A stretch of 64,000 bases of DNA. Origin: Nocardioides coralli. GTDB taxonomy: Bacteria > Actinomycetota > Actinomycetes > Propionibacteriales > Nocardioidaceae. This document shows positions 9,371 to 18,333 of the stretch, one piece after another. A program made the position numbers and the translations under genes. Under the pieces are notes generated by a model that was not told the origin of the DNA, did not search any database, and was given only the letters and a program-made list of their open reading frames with translations. Each line of letters starts with the position of its first letter. Position 1 is the first letter of the stretch. The stretch covers positions 1,054,001 through 1,118,000 of the forward strand of contig NZ_CP082273.1 of NCBI RefSeq assembly GCF_019880385.1. The letters run 5' to 3'.

Positions 9371-9509
9371 GCGTTCCCCTCCCGCGTGGGCGGCACCGGT
9401 ACCGCCCCGTGTCAGCGTGACGGTAGACCGCGGACACGGGCGACGACGGCAGTTCGCGCGGGTTCTCGTGTCCTCGGGGCGAATCCCCTCCGGAACCGGC
9501 TCGCTGCCG

Positions 9510-9515
9510 TAGCGT
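9510..9515 (+). promoter_or_regulatory. Leaderless-type -10 box (TAGCGT) of the histidine kinase
   Basis: TAGCGT ends 7 nt before ATG at 9523. The upstream in-frame GTG (9514) lies inside this box, which argues for the ATG as the true start. Confidence 0.5.
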
Positions 9516-9522
9516 GACACCC

Positions 9523-11613
9523 ATGGGTGCCCCCCTGCCCCAGCGGACCCAACGCGTCGTCTTCGCGGTCGCCGTCCCCGCGGCCCTGACGGTCGTCGGG
9601 ATCGCAGCCGCGCTCCTGGATCCCTCGGTGCCCCAGGCGACCCGGCAGTCCAGCAGCGGCATCCTGCTGCTCCTCGCGGGGGTGGCCGGGGGCGCGTGCA
9701 GCTACTACCGGGCCCGCCAGACCAGCGGCCGCCGCCGGCGGTCCTGGTTGCTCTTCGTCGCGGCCAGCGGGCTCGCCATCGCCTCCAACCTCTACGGCGT
9801 GCTCCTCGGCACCGACACCTCCATCGAGCCCAGCTCGGTCAGCGACTTCGGGATCGTGGGGGCCCTGCTGCTGGTGATCATCGGCCTGATCGGCTTCCCG
9901 GGCGTACGCCACAGCGGCTCCAGCCAGGTGATGGCGGTGCTCGACGGACTGGTTGCCGGCGGCGGGGTGCTGACCATCGTCGCGGTGCTCATCTACCCGA
10001 ACCTGCTCGAGAGCGGCACCGCGGGCGCGGCCGCGTTCGCCGCCTCCCTGCTGATCCCGGTGCTGGACGTCGTGCTCATCACGGTGGCGCTGACCCTGCT
10101 CATCCGCGCCCACGGCCCGGACCGCCCCACGCTGGTGCTGATCGCCTCGGGCTTCCTCATGTACGGCAGCGCCGACCTCGCCTACGCCGTCCTGGTCTCC
10201 GAGGGCAGCTTCGACTTCGGGACCCGGCTGGACCTCGGCTGGATCGCCGGCTACCTCGTCGTCTCCCTGGCGGCGCTGCTGCCCAGCCGCGAGGCCGCGC
10301 CGGTGGACTCGCATCCCTCCAACACCCGCGGGTCCGTCCTCGTCTTCGGCGTCCTCCTGGTGGCGGGCGTGGTGCAGGTCCGCTTCGGCGAGCAGCTGCG
10401 CGGCAGCAACCTGGCGATCGTCTGGCTGCTGCTGGTGCTGCTCGCCGGCGTCCGGCAGGCGATCCTGTCGGTGGTCAACGACTCCCTGCGCCGAGGGCTG
10501 CAGCGGCGTGTGGACGAGCAGACCGCGGACCTGGCCCGGCTCGCCGCACAGAACGAGCTGCTGCTCACCTCGGTCGGCGACGGGATCTACGGCGTGGACC
10601 GCTCCGGCCGGATCAGCTTCGTCAACCCGTCCGCTGCCGAGGCGCTGGGCTTCCGGACCGACGAGCTGCTCGGGCGCGAGGCGCACGGACTCTTCCACAG
10701 CGACCACGACGTGGAGGAGTGCTACGTGCACCTGGCGGTCCATGCCGCAACGGCGGGCAGCGACATCGAGGACGAGTACCGGCGGGTCGGGGAGCGGGCG
10801 TTCCCCGTGGAGGTGACCGCGAGCCCGCTGGTGCACCGCGAGGGCGAGGACCCCGTGGGAGCCGTGGTCGTGTTCCGCGACGTCACCCAGCGCCGTGAGG
10901 TCGAGCGGATGAAGAACGAGTTCCTCTCCGTGGTCAGCCACGAGCTGCGGACGCCGCTCACCTCCATCCGGGGTTCGCTGGGGCTGCTGGCCGGGGGTGC
11001 GGTCGGCGAGCTCGACCCGCGCGCCGCGGCCATGGTGAGCGTGGCGTCCGAGAGCAGCGAGCGGCTCACCCGGCTGATCAACGACCTGCTCGACATGGAA
11101 CGGATCACAGCCGGCGGCCGGGCGCTGCGGCTGACCGCCGTGGACGCGGGCGATCTGGTCCGCTCCGCCGTGGCCCAGATGGAGGGCGCGGCCGTCCCGC
11201 GCGACGTCGTCGTCAGTGCCGGCCCGAGCGAGGGTCGGGTGCTGTGCGACGAGGACCAGGTGCTGCAGACGCTGGCCAACCTGCTCGGCAACGCCATCAA
11301 GTTCTCGGAGGCAGGCGGCGAGGTGGTGGTCAGCGCCGCCGTCGAGGGCGAGCACGTGCTGTTCCGGGTGCGCGACCAGGGGCGGGGGATCCCCGGCGAC
11401 AAGCTCGGCCTGATCTTCGAGCCGTTCGCCCAGGTCGACTCCTCCGACGCCCGGGAGAAGGGCGGCACCGGGCTCGGCCTGGCCATCTGCCGGGCCATCG
11501 TCGACCACCACGGTGGCCGGATCTGGGCCGAGAGCCGACCCGGCCAGGGGACGACGATGCTCTTCACCCTCCCGGCCGCGACCGGCGACCGGGTGCCCGA
11601 GGTGCTGGCGTGA
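9523..11613 (+). CDS. Membrane-bound PAS sensor histidine kinase
   Basis: 696 aa. About ten transmembrane segments fill residues 1-320, then a short coiled stretch, a PAS domain (about 345-455, NELLLTSVGDGIYGVDRSGR), HisKA with the phospho-acceptor His in FLSVVSHELRTPLTSIRGS (about 467-485) and HATPase_c with N-box NLLGNAIKFSE and GTGLGLAICRAIVDHHGG. No extracellular sensory domain is evident, so the signal may be membrane or cytoplasmic. The stop overlaps the response-regulator start (GTGA), forming a two-gene system. Confidence 0.92.
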   Translation: MGAPLPQRTQRVVFAVAVPAALTVVGIAAALLDPSVPQATRQSSSGILLLLAGVAGGACSYYRARQTSGRRRRSWLLFVAASGLAIASNLYGVLLGTDTSIEPSSVSDFGIVGALLLVIIGLIGFPGVRHSGSSQVMAVLDGLVAGGGVLTIVAVLIYPNLLESGTAGAAAFAASLLIPVLDVVLITVALTLLIRAHGPDRPTLVLIASGFLMYGSADLAYAVLVSEGSFDFGTRLDLGWIAGYLVVSLAALLPSREAAPVDSHPSNTRGSVLVFGVLLVAGVVQVRFGEQLRGSNLAIVWLLLVLLAGVRQAILSVVNDSLRRGLQRRVDEQTADLARLAAQNELLLTSVGDGIYGVDRSGRISFVNPSAAEALGFRTDELLGREAHGLFHSDHDVEECYVHLAVHAATAGSDIEDEYRRVGERAFPVEVTASPLVHREGEDPVGAVVVFRDVTQRREVERMKNEFLSVVSHELRTPLTSIRGSLGLLAGGAVGELDPRAAAMVSVASESSERLTRLINDLLDMERITAGGRALRLTAVDAGDLVRSAVAQMEGAAVPRDVVVSAGPSEGRVLCDEDQVLQTLANLLGNAIKFSEAGGEVVVSAAVEGEHVLFRVRDQGRGIPGDKLGLIFEPFAQVDSSDAREKGGTGLGLAICRAIVDHHGGRIWAESRPGQGTTMLFTLPAATGDRVPEVLA

Positions 11614-11990
11614 GCAGTCGCCGGGTCATGGTCGTCGACGACGACGAGTCGATCCGGATGGTGGCCTCCGTGGCGCTGGAGTCGATCGGCGGCTGGCAGG
11701 TGCTCTCCGCCGACTCCGGACAGGCCTGCCTGGCGATGGCTCCCGGCCCGGGCATCGACGCGATCCTGCTGGACGTGATGATGCCGGGCCTCGACGGGCT
11801 GACCACGTTCCGGCTCCTGCAGGCCGACCCGGCCACGCGCGACATCCCGGTCGTGCTCGTGACGGCCAAGCTCGCCTACGGCGAGCACCCCGACTGGGAG
11901 GGCCTGGCCGTGGCGGGAGTGATCGCCAAGCCCTTCGACCCCATGACCCTGGCCCGGGAGGTGGGCGACCTGCTCGGGTGGAACGACTGA
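11610..11990 (+). CDS. Single-domain response regulator (CheY-like)
   Basis: 126 aa receiver domain only. Acidic pocket VVDDDES, phospho-acceptor Asp in AILLDVMMPG, Thr in VVLVTAK and Lys in IAKPF are all present. With no output domain it must act by protein contact or in a phosphorelay. GTG at 11610 overlaps the kinase stop, so the two are a cognate pair. Confidence 0.92.
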   Translation: MSSRRVMVVDDDESIRMVASVALESIGGWQVLSADSGQACLAMAPGPGIDAILLDVMMPGLDGLTTFRLLQADPATRDIPVVLVTAKLAYGEHPDWEGLAVAGVIAKPFDPMTLAREVGDLLGWND

Positions 11991-11995
11991 CCGGC

Positions 11996-12390
11996 ATCCA
12001 CAGCGGGCTGTGGACAAGATGTGGACGCCGGGGCCGTTGCTGGGGACGAGCCGCTCCATGCTGGGGACGACGCGCCGGAACCCGGAGTACGTGAAGAAAA
12101 GGTCGCCGAACCCCTTGTGGCAGCGGGGTTCCGCAACGTAGAACTTCACCCACGCCGACCCGAGAGGGGTGGCGGGACGAGCTCGGAGACGAGGGTCCGT
12201 CCGGCGGCAGCTGCTTCGGCGGCAGGCCGCCGCGGCCGCCAGGTGATGTGGTGGCCGGGACCGGGACCTCCGAGCACGTCGACCGGGAGCATCACCAGTA
12301 CCGGTCGCAGCGCGCGGAGGAGTCGGGCTCAGCCCGCCGTCCTCCCGCGATCCGGAGGGCCCTCGTGACTCATACTCACGAGGGCCCTTC
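11996..12390. repeat. Tandem element unit 1 (~395 bp)
   Basis: Conserved blocks shared with unit 2, in the same order: ATCCACAG (11996), GGGGACGAC (12063), GCCGGAACCCGGAGTACGTG (12073-12092), CCCCTTGTGGCA (12111), the CTCGGAGACGAGGGTCC block (12182), CACCAGTACCGGTC (12292) and a terminal hairpin. The conserved order over about 395 bp, with point differences and small indels, shows an old duplication. A perfect DnaA-box-like TGTGGACAA lies at 12009-12017. Confidence 0.75.
12356..12388. terminator. Hairpin ending unit 1 (13-bp stem, CTCATAC loop)
   Basis: AGGGCCCTCGTGA (12356-12368) pairs with 12376-12388 around the heptaloop CTCATAC. Possible bidirectional terminator or the end of a structured RNA. 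Confidence 0.65.
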
Positions 12391-12481
12391 GCCGTTCCCG
12401 GAGCCAGGCGACCCGGTGCCGTCGTCCGGTCGGGGAAATCGTCCCACGAGCCCCGCCGGGGCTGTCCAGTCCAGCGTGCCA

Positions 12482-12875
12482 TCGATCCACAGGGCGTCGG
12501 CAGCGCTGTGGAGGGAGCCGGCCATCTTGTGGGGAACCCCGGTGCCGCCTGGGGACGACACGCCGGAACCCGGAGTACGTGAAGAAATCTCCGCGAGACC
12601 CCTTGTGGCACGGGGGTTGCAGGGCATAGAACTTCTCCCACGCCGACCTGCGAGGGAAGGCGGGATGGCTCGGAGACGAGGGTCCATCGGGCGGCAGCCG
12701 GTACGCCGGCGGGCCGCCGCGGCCGCCAGGTGACGGGGCGACCGGGACCCGCGTCGAGGAGTGCATCGACCGGGAGCGTCACCAGTACCGGTCAGCGGTG
12801 CCGCCGCAAGCCTTCGGGCCGAGGCCGACACCGTCGGAAGGGCCCTTGTAGCTCATACCTATGAGGGCCCTTCTC
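12482..12875. repeat. Tandem element unit 2 (~394 bp)
   Basis: Second copy of the element, offset from unit 1 by 483-488 bp. It shares the CGGAACCCGGAGTACGTG core (12563), CCCCTTGTGGCA (12599), CCCACGCCGACC, the CTCGGAGACGAGGGTCC block (12668), CACCAGTACCGGTC (12780) and the same-loop hairpin. Confidence 0.75.
12837..12873. terminator. Hairpin ending unit 2 (15-bp stem, CTCATAC loop)
   Basis: 12837-12851 pairs with 12859-12873, the same heptaloop CTCATAC as unit 1. The stem differs from unit 1 by changes that keep pairing, including two G-U pairs, so RNA structure seems to be conserved. A pyrimidine-rich TTCTCCTATTT follows on the + strand. Confidence 0.65.
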
Positions 12876-12992
12876 CTATTTCCGCGGACCCCCTGTCGCG
12901 GAAACCCGGTGGTCGGCGGGGTCCCGCGCGCCCGAGGTCCCCAGCGTGCCGGACTCCGTCGACCTCCTCCGCCGGGGTGCCATGATGAGCCG

Positions 12993-13667
12993 GTGACGGC
13001 GACGTACCGCGTGCTCCACTCGATCGTGCCGCCGGTGCTCCGGGCGGTGTGGCGACCGACCGTGACGGGCCTCGACCTCGTCCCCCGGACCGGACCGGTG
13101 ATCCTCGCCAGCAACCACCTGAGCTTCGTGGACAGCGTCGTCATCCCGTGCGTCGTCCCGCGCAAGGTCGTCTTCCTCGCCAAGTCCGACTACTTCACCG
13201 GCACCGGCGTCCGCGGCACCGTCCGGCGGCTGTGGTTCGAGGGGATCGGGATGCTGCCGGTCGACCGTGACGACAGCCGCGCCGCCCTCGCGAGCCTCGA
13301 CACCGCCCTGGAGGTGCTCGGCCGGGGTGAGGCCTTCGGCATCTACCCCGAGGGCACCCGGTCGCGCGACGGGCGCCTCTACCGCGGCCGCACCGGCGTG
13401 GCGCACCTGGCGCTCACCGCGGGCTGCCCGGTCGTGCCGGTGGGCCTGCAGGGGACCCAGGACATCCAACCCGTCGGGTCGAGCCGCCCCCGGCTGGCCG
13501 ACGTCACGGTGCGGTTCGGGGAGCCGCTGGACTTCACCGGCCGGTTCGACGGGGTGCCCTCGGGTCGCGCCCGTCGGGAGGCGACCGACGAGATCATGGC
13601 TGCCATCGCGCGGCTGTCCGGCCAGGAGCAGGCCGGGACCTACAACGAGCGCTCGCTCGGGGTCTGA
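12993..13667 (+). CDS. PlsC-type 1-acyl-glycerol-3-phosphate acyltransferase
   Basis: 224 aa. Membrane-associated acyltransferase of phospholipid synthesis. The HX4D motif NHLSFVD (about residues 36-42) and the phosphate-binding block YPEGTRSRDGRLYRGRTG (about 116-133) are clear. GTG at 12993 is the first in-frame start after the tandem element. The 3' end overlaps the convergent 2H-phosphoesterase by 28 bp. Confidence 0.9.
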   Translation: MTATYRVLHSIVPPVLRAVWRPTVTGLDLVPRTGPVILASNHLSFVDSVVIPCVVPRKVVFLAKSDYFTGTGVRGTVRRLWFEGIGMLPVDRDDSRAALASLDTALEVLGRGEAFGIYPEGTRSRDGRLYRGRTGVAHLALTAGCPVVPVGLQGTQDIQPVGSSRPRLADVTVRFGEPLDFTGRFDGVPSGRARREATDEIMAAIARLSGQEQAGTYNERSLGV

Positions 13668-14188
13668 CCCTCCACCGCGTGGACGTCCCACGCCTCCCCG
13701 GCCTCGTCGTCCCAGCGGCGCAGCCGCAGGGCCGTGGCGGTGAAGGGAGGTGCCGCGCCGGCGAGCGCGAGCGCCCGCGGGAGGTCGTCGTCCGTGACCC
13801 CCCGGGCCAGGGTCAGGTGGGGAACCCACTGACCGGGCAGGGTCAGCGGTGACCCACCGGGCCCGAGCACGGCGTGCACGTGCTCGTGGAGCTCGAGCAG
13901 CGGGCGGTCGACGACCACGTGGCGGGCCACCACCCACCGCTGACGGGCGCGGAAGAGCACGAGCGAGCCGATGCGGACCTCCAGCGGGAGCCGGGCGGCG
14001 ACCACGGCCAGGCCCGCCTCCGCCGCGGCGGGCACCGCGTCGCGGCTGTCCAGCGTGAGGTGGGGCCGGTTGCTGGGCGCCGTGTGCCGCGCCAGGCTCG
14101 GCAGCCCGGCGTCGCGCAGCTCCTCCCACGCGGCCCGGACCCGGGCCTCGCTCGGGCGGTCGAAGGTCACGTCCAGCGCCTGCACCAT
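13640..14188 (-). CDS. 2'-5' RNA ligase / 2H phosphoesterase family protein
   Basis: 182 aa from ATG at 14188; an in-frame GTG at 14194 would add two residues. The two catalytic HxTx motifs are RPHLTL (about 43-48) and VPHLTLA (about 129-135), the hallmark of LigT/2H enzymes acting on cyclic phosphodiesters. Substrate unknown. Confidence 0.82.
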   Translation of the reverse strand: MVQALDVTFDRPSEARVRAAWEELRDAGLPSLARHTAPSNRPHLTLDSRDAVPAAAEAGLAVVAARLPLEVRIGSLVLFRARQRWVVARHVVVDRPLLELHEHVHAVLGPGGSPLTLPGQWVPHLTLARGVTDDDLPRALALAGAAPPFTATALRLRRWDDEAGEAWDVHAVEGQTPSERSL

Positions 14189-14304
14189 GCCCACATCCCA
14201 GCACGCCGGCTGCGGCGGGGCTGGCAGGTGCTGACAAGCGGATGGGGGTCCGTCGGCAGGATGTGCCGTCGCAGACCGGCGCGCCGAACGGTTGAATCGT
14301 CGGC

Positions 14305-16401
14305 ATGGCGCAGCGGATCCGGATCGGCATCGACACCGGAGGCACCTTCACCGACGTGGTCGCGGTCGACGAGACCACGGGTGAGGTGGTCACCACGAAG
14401 ACACCCTCCACCCCGGCCAACCCCGCTGACGGCTTCCTGGCGGGCATCGAGAAGGTGCTCGACCTCCTCGCTGCCGGCGGCGGGTCGATCAGCGCGGTCT
14501 GCCACGGCACCACGGTCGCCACCAACCAGCTGCTGGAGGGCAAGGTCGACCGGCTCGGTTACGTCACGACCACGGGCTACGAGGCGATGCTGGAGATCGC
14601 GCGGCAGTCGGTGCCCGACGGCTACGGCAACTCCTACTTCTGGGTGAAGCCGGACCGCATCGTCCCTCGCGACCTGGTGCGCGGCGTCGAGGGCCGCCTC
14701 GACTTCACCGGCGAGGAGGTGCGGCCCTTCGACGAGGACGGTGCGCGCGAGGTGGCCCGCTGGTTCCGCGACCGCGGCATCACCACCCTCGGTGTCTGCT
14801 TCCTGCACGCCTACGCCAACCCCGACCACGAGCTGCGGATGCGGGAGGTCATCGCCGAGGAGCACCCCGAGGCTGTGGTCTCCATCAGCAGCGAGGTGCT
14901 GCGCGAGTACCGCGAGTACGAACGGGCGATGACCACGCTGGTGGACGCCGCGGTGAAGCCGCGGCTCGCGGCGTACGTCACCAACATCACCGAACGGCTC
15001 GCCGCCGAGCACCAGCAGGACGGGCAGCGGCCGATCCCGTTCTACGTCATGAAGTCCAACGGCGGCGTGCTCAGCGCGGAGGAGGTGGTCCACCAGCCCA
15101 TCACCACCGTGCTCTCCGGCCCGGCGGCCGGCGCGCTGGGCGCCGCGCTGATCGCGAAGGTCGCGGGCTTCGACAAGGTGCTCACCAGCGACGGTGGCGG
15201 AACCTCCACCGACGTCTCAATCGTCATCGACGGCGAGCCCACCCTGACCACGGAGGGCAGCGTCGGGGTCTACCCGTCGAAGATCCCCATGATCGACGTC
15301 GTCACCGTCGGGGCGGGCGGCGGGTCGATCGCCCACCTCTCGCCGGAGGGCACCCTGAAGGTCGGACCCCAGTCGGCGGGCGCCGACCCCGGGCCGCTCT
15401 GCTACGCGAAGGGCGGCACCGACGTGACGATCACGGACGCCCACGTGGTCCTGGGGAGGATCCCGCCCCACCTGCTCGGGGGTGAGATCCCGCTCGACAC
15501 CGAGGCCGCGCGCCGGGGGGTCGAGGAGCTGGCCGACCGGCTCGGGCTGAGCCCGGAGGCGGCCGCGGTGGGCGTGCTGGAGATCTCGGCCTGGAACCAG
15601 GCCAACGCCCTGCGCCAGGTGACGGTCAAGCGGGGGCTCGACGTCCGCGACTTCGCGCTCGCCACCTTCGGCGGGTCCGGATCGCTGCTGCTGTGCCGGC
15701 TCATGGACATCCTCGGCATCCCCACCGTGCTGGTACCGCCGGACCCGGGCAACGTGTCGGCGTTCGGCCTGCTCACCGTCGACGTCAAGAACGACTACGT
15801 CCAGACCCATGTCAGCCTCGCCGAGACGCTCGAGGTCGCCGAGGTCGCGCGGGTCTACGCCGACCTGGAGTCGCGGGCCGCCGCCGCGCTGCGGACCGAG
15901 GGGTTCCCCGAGGAGGAGCACCGCTTCGACCGGACCGCCGACCTGCGCTACTTCGGGCAGGCCTTCGAGGTCCGGGTGCCGGTGCCGACCGGCGAGTTCG
16001 ACGACCGCACCGCCGCCGCCGTGGTGGAGGCCTTCCACGCCGAGCACCGCGGCCTCTACGGCTACGACTTCGCCCACGACGACAGCCAGCACGTCGAGTG
16101 GGTCAACCTGCGGGTCTCGGGCATCGGCCCCATCCAGCGACCCGAGATCCGGAAGGCGGAGGCGTCGCCGCCCGCCGAGGTGCGCGGCGAGCGGCGCCGC
16201 GCGGTCTGCTTCGAGGCCGCCGACGGGTACGTCGACACCCCGGTCGTCTGGCGCCCCGACCTGGCCGCAGGGACGACGCTGACCGGCCCGGTCATCATCG
16301 AGGAGTACGGCTCCACGGTCCCGGTCCACCCCGGGTTCGCGGTCCGGGTCGACGACTACCGCAACCTCATCGTCACCCGCGAGGAGAGGAACGAGCCGTG
16401 A
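14305..16401 (+). CDS. hyuA: Hydantoinase/oxoprolinase subunit A (HyuA)
   Basis: 698 aa ASKHA-fold ATPase subunit of an ATP-dependent cyclic amidase (N-methylhydantoinase, 5-oxoprolinase or acetophenone-carboxylase superfamily). The N-terminal phosphate loop IGIDTGGTFTDVVAVDETTG and the second nucleotide motif SDGGGTSTDVSIV (about 293-305) are intact. It overlaps hyuB by 4 nt. In this island it could open a hydantoin-like or dihydropyrimidine-like ring, or activate a lactam. Substrate cannot be read from sequence. Confidence 0.92.
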   Translation: MAQRIRIGIDTGGTFTDVVAVDETTGEVVTTKTPSTPANPADGFLAGIEKVLDLLAAGGGSISAVCHGTTVATNQLLEGKVDRLGYVTTTGYEAMLEIARQSVPDGYGNSYFWVKPDRIVPRDLVRGVEGRLDFTGEEVRPFDEDGAREVARWFRDRGITTLGVCFLHAYANPDHELRMREVIAEEHPEAVVSISSEVLREYREYERAMTTLVDAAVKPRLAAYVTNITERLAAEHQQDGQRPIPFYVMKSNGGVLSAEEVVHQPITTVLSGPAAGALGAALIAKVAGFDKVLTSDGGGTSTDVSIVIDGEPTLTTEGSVGVYPSKIPMIDVVTVGAGGGSIAHLSPEGTLKVGPQSAGADPGPLCYAKGGTDVTITDAHVVLGRIPPHLLGGEIPLDTEAARRGVEELADRLGLSPEAAAVGVLEISAWNQANALRQVTVKRGLDVRDFALATFGGSGSLLLCRLMDILGIPTVLVPPDPGNVSAFGLLTVDVKNDYVQTHVSLAETLEVAEVARVYADLESRAAAALRTEGFPEEEHRFDRTADLRYFGQAFEVRVPVPTGEFDDRTAAAVVEAFHAEHRGLYGYDFAHDDSQHVEWVNLRVSGIGPIQRPEIRKAEASPPAEVRGERRRAVCFEAADGYVDTPVVWRPDLAAGTTLTGPVIIEEYGSTVPVHPGFAVRVDDYRNLIVTREERNEP

Positions 16402-18332
16402 GCAACCGATCCCGCAGGGTCCCGACCCAGTTCCCCTACGGCCACCTCACCGACGACGCCGGTGCCGGCGCCGACCCGGTCCTGACCGAGATCGTGCAGG
16501 GCACGCTGGCCAGCGTCGAGATGGAGGTCGAGACCGCCATCGCCCGCACCTCGCGCAGCCCGATGATCCGGGACGCCCACGACTTCCGCGCGGGTATCCA
16601 CGACCGCCTCCTGCGCAAGCTCACCGGCCGCTCGTACTCCGCCCTCGTCCACCCGGTGGCGCGCGACTTCCCGATCGCGGAGATGCGGGAGGGTGACGTC
16701 TTCTTCCACAACGACGTCTACCGCTCCGAGGGCGGCATCGGCCACCTGCCGGACCTGTGCGTCACGGTGCCGGTGTTCGCCGGCCCCGCGGGGGAGCGGG
16801 CGGTCGTCGCCTTCGTCCAGGCCTTCGGCCACCACGACGACATCGGCGGCGCGGTGCCCGGCTCGATGCCGAGCCAGGCCACCAGCGTCTTCGAGGAGGG
16901 CCTGATGGTCCCCCCCATCCGGTTGTGGGACCAGGGCCGCCCCAACCGGAGCGCGCTGGCGATCATGACCCGCAACTCCCGGATGCCGGAGTCGCTGGCC
17001 GCCGACCTCGACGCCGAGTGCTCGGCCTGCCTCATGGGCGCCCGGCGGCTGGGGGAGATGTTCGACCGGTACGGCGTGGCGGCGGTCGAGTCGTGCTTCG
17101 ACGCCATCCTGTCGCGCACCACCGAGACCTACCGGCGGGAGATCCTGGCCAAGATCCCTGTCGGCACCTGGACGTGGGAGGACTACGCCGAGCACGACGG
17201 CGTGGACGAGCCGCGGCTGCACGCGCAGCGGATCACCCTGACCCGCACCGCCCCCGACGACCCCGACGGCGAACGGCTGGTGCTCGACTTCGACGGCACC
17301 GGCCCGCAGGCGAAAGGACCGATCAACCACTGCGGCGACTACAGCGACGGGGTCTTCCTCAAGAAGTGGCTGGCACCCATCCTGCGCAACCTCGCCGACA
17401 CCCCGGAGCGGATGGCCGAGCTCGACGTCAACGAGGGGGTCGTGCCCCTCATCGAGATGCGGTTCCCCGAGCCGGGCACCCTGCTCACGCCCGTCTTCCC
17501 GGCGCCGACCAACGCCCGGACCTTCGTGATCCTGCGGCTGCTCGGTGTGCTGGCCGGGGTCGTGGCGAAGGCGGTCGACGGGCGGATGCCGGCCGACCAG
17601 GAGACCATCCGCTACACCGGCGTCTACGGCGAGGACCGCGAGGGCCGCCCCTACCTGATGCGCGAGGTGCTCGGGGGCGGCTCCGGTGGCCGCTACTACG
17701 CCGACGGCGAGGACACCATCCACGTCGTGCCCGACTCCCGGAACCTCCCCAGCGAGTTCACCGAGTCCCGCTTCCCCTTCCTCGTCGAGTCGCTGTCGCT
17801 CGCGGTCGACTCGGGCGGCGCCGGGGAGTTCCGCGGCGGTCTCGGCTACGAGAAGCACATCCGGATGCTCAAGGACGCCCACTTCATGTCGATCGCCGAC
17901 CGCTCGATCCTCGCGTGCTGGGGGGTGAGGGGTGGCCGCGCCGGCGCACCGTTCCAGGTCACCGTCGACCCCGGCGGACCCCACGAGCGCGACGTGGACG
18001 CCCTGGCCGACGCCGAGCCGGTGAAGGCCGGTGAGGTGATCCGGATCCGCACCACCGGCGGCGGCGGCTGGGGCGACCCGCTGCGCCGTGAACCGGAGCT
18101 GGTGGTGCGCGACGTCGTGTGGCGCAAGGTCTCGCCGGAGGCGGCGCTGCGCGACTACGGCGTGGTGCTCACCGGATCGGTCGAGGGTGACGACCTGGCG
18201 CACGACGCCACCGCCACCGAGGCGGAGCGGGCCGGCCGTACCGTCGAGGCCGACGCGCCCTTCTTCGACCGGGGCCCGGGCTACGCCCGGCTGGCCGACG
18301 GGGCGGCGTACGCCGACGTGGACCGGGTCTGA
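16398..18332 (+). CDS. hyuB: Hydantoinase subunit B (HyuB)
   Basis: 644 aa partner of HyuA, GTG at 16398 inside the hyuA stop. Typical HyuB lines are present: DPVLTEIVQGTLASVEMEVE at the start, RDFPIAEMREGDVFFHNDVY, GHHDDIGGAVPGSMP (His and Asp residues likely bind metal) and a C-terminal TTGGGGWGDPLRREPE. Length is somewhat over the usual 520-600 aa because of an extra C-terminal tail. The deaminase start follows 1 bp after the stop. Confidence 0.92.
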   Translation: MSNRSRRVPTQFPYGHLTDDAGAGADPVLTEIVQGTLASVEMEVETAIARTSRSPMIRDAHDFRAGIHDRLLRKLTGRSYSALVHPVARDFPIAEMREGDVFFHNDVYRSEGGIGHLPDLCVTVPVFAGPAGERAVVAFVQAFGHHDDIGGAVPGSMPSQATSVFEEGLMVPPIRLWDQGRPNRSALAIMTRNSRMPESLAADLDAECSACLMGARRLGEMFDRYGVAAVESCFDAILSRTTETYRREILAKIPVGTWTWEDYAEHDGVDEPRLHAQRITLTRTAPDDPDGERLVLDFDGTGPQAKGPINHCGDYSDGVFLKKWLAPILRNLADTPERMAELDVNEGVVPLIEMRFPEPGTLLTPVFPAPTNARTFVILRLLGVLAGVVAKAVDGRMPADQETIRYTGVYGEDREGRPYLMREVLGGGSGGRYYADGEDTIHVVPDSRNLPSEFTESRFPFLVESLSLAVDSGGAGEFRGGLGYEKHIRMLKDAHFMSIADRSILACWGVRGGRAGAPFQVTVDPGGPHERDVDALADAEPVKAGEVIRIRTTGGGGWGDPLRREPELVVRDVVWRKVSPEAALRDYGVVLTGSVEGDDLAHDATATEAERAGRTVEADAPFFDRGPGYARLADGAAYADVDRV

Positions 18333-18333
18333 C

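Larger units (their letters stand above)
11991..12992. other. 1-kb non-coding region containing a tandem duplicated element
   Basis: No reading frame looks like a protein by codon usage or homology. The stretch consists of two related units (about 11996-12390 and 12482-12875) separated by about 90 bp. The rest is spacer and the acyltransferase upstream region. Confidence 0.7.

Noticed and set aside
9412..11511. 699-codon minus-strand frame opposite the histidine kinase
   Set aside because: No domain, no start context, and complete overlap with an unmistakable kinase.
11626..12831. Several minus-strand frames sharing a FFTYSGFRR-like peptide in the tandem element
   Set aside because: The similarity follows from the DNA duplication; frames are interrupted differently in the two copies, initiator codons are not conserved, and composition is non-coding. 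The hairpin conservation points to RNA or DNA function instead.
11996..12875. CRISPR array or group II intron
   Set aside because: Only two ~395-bp units, no 20-40-bp direct repeats with unique spacers, no cas genes and no intron-encoded protein.
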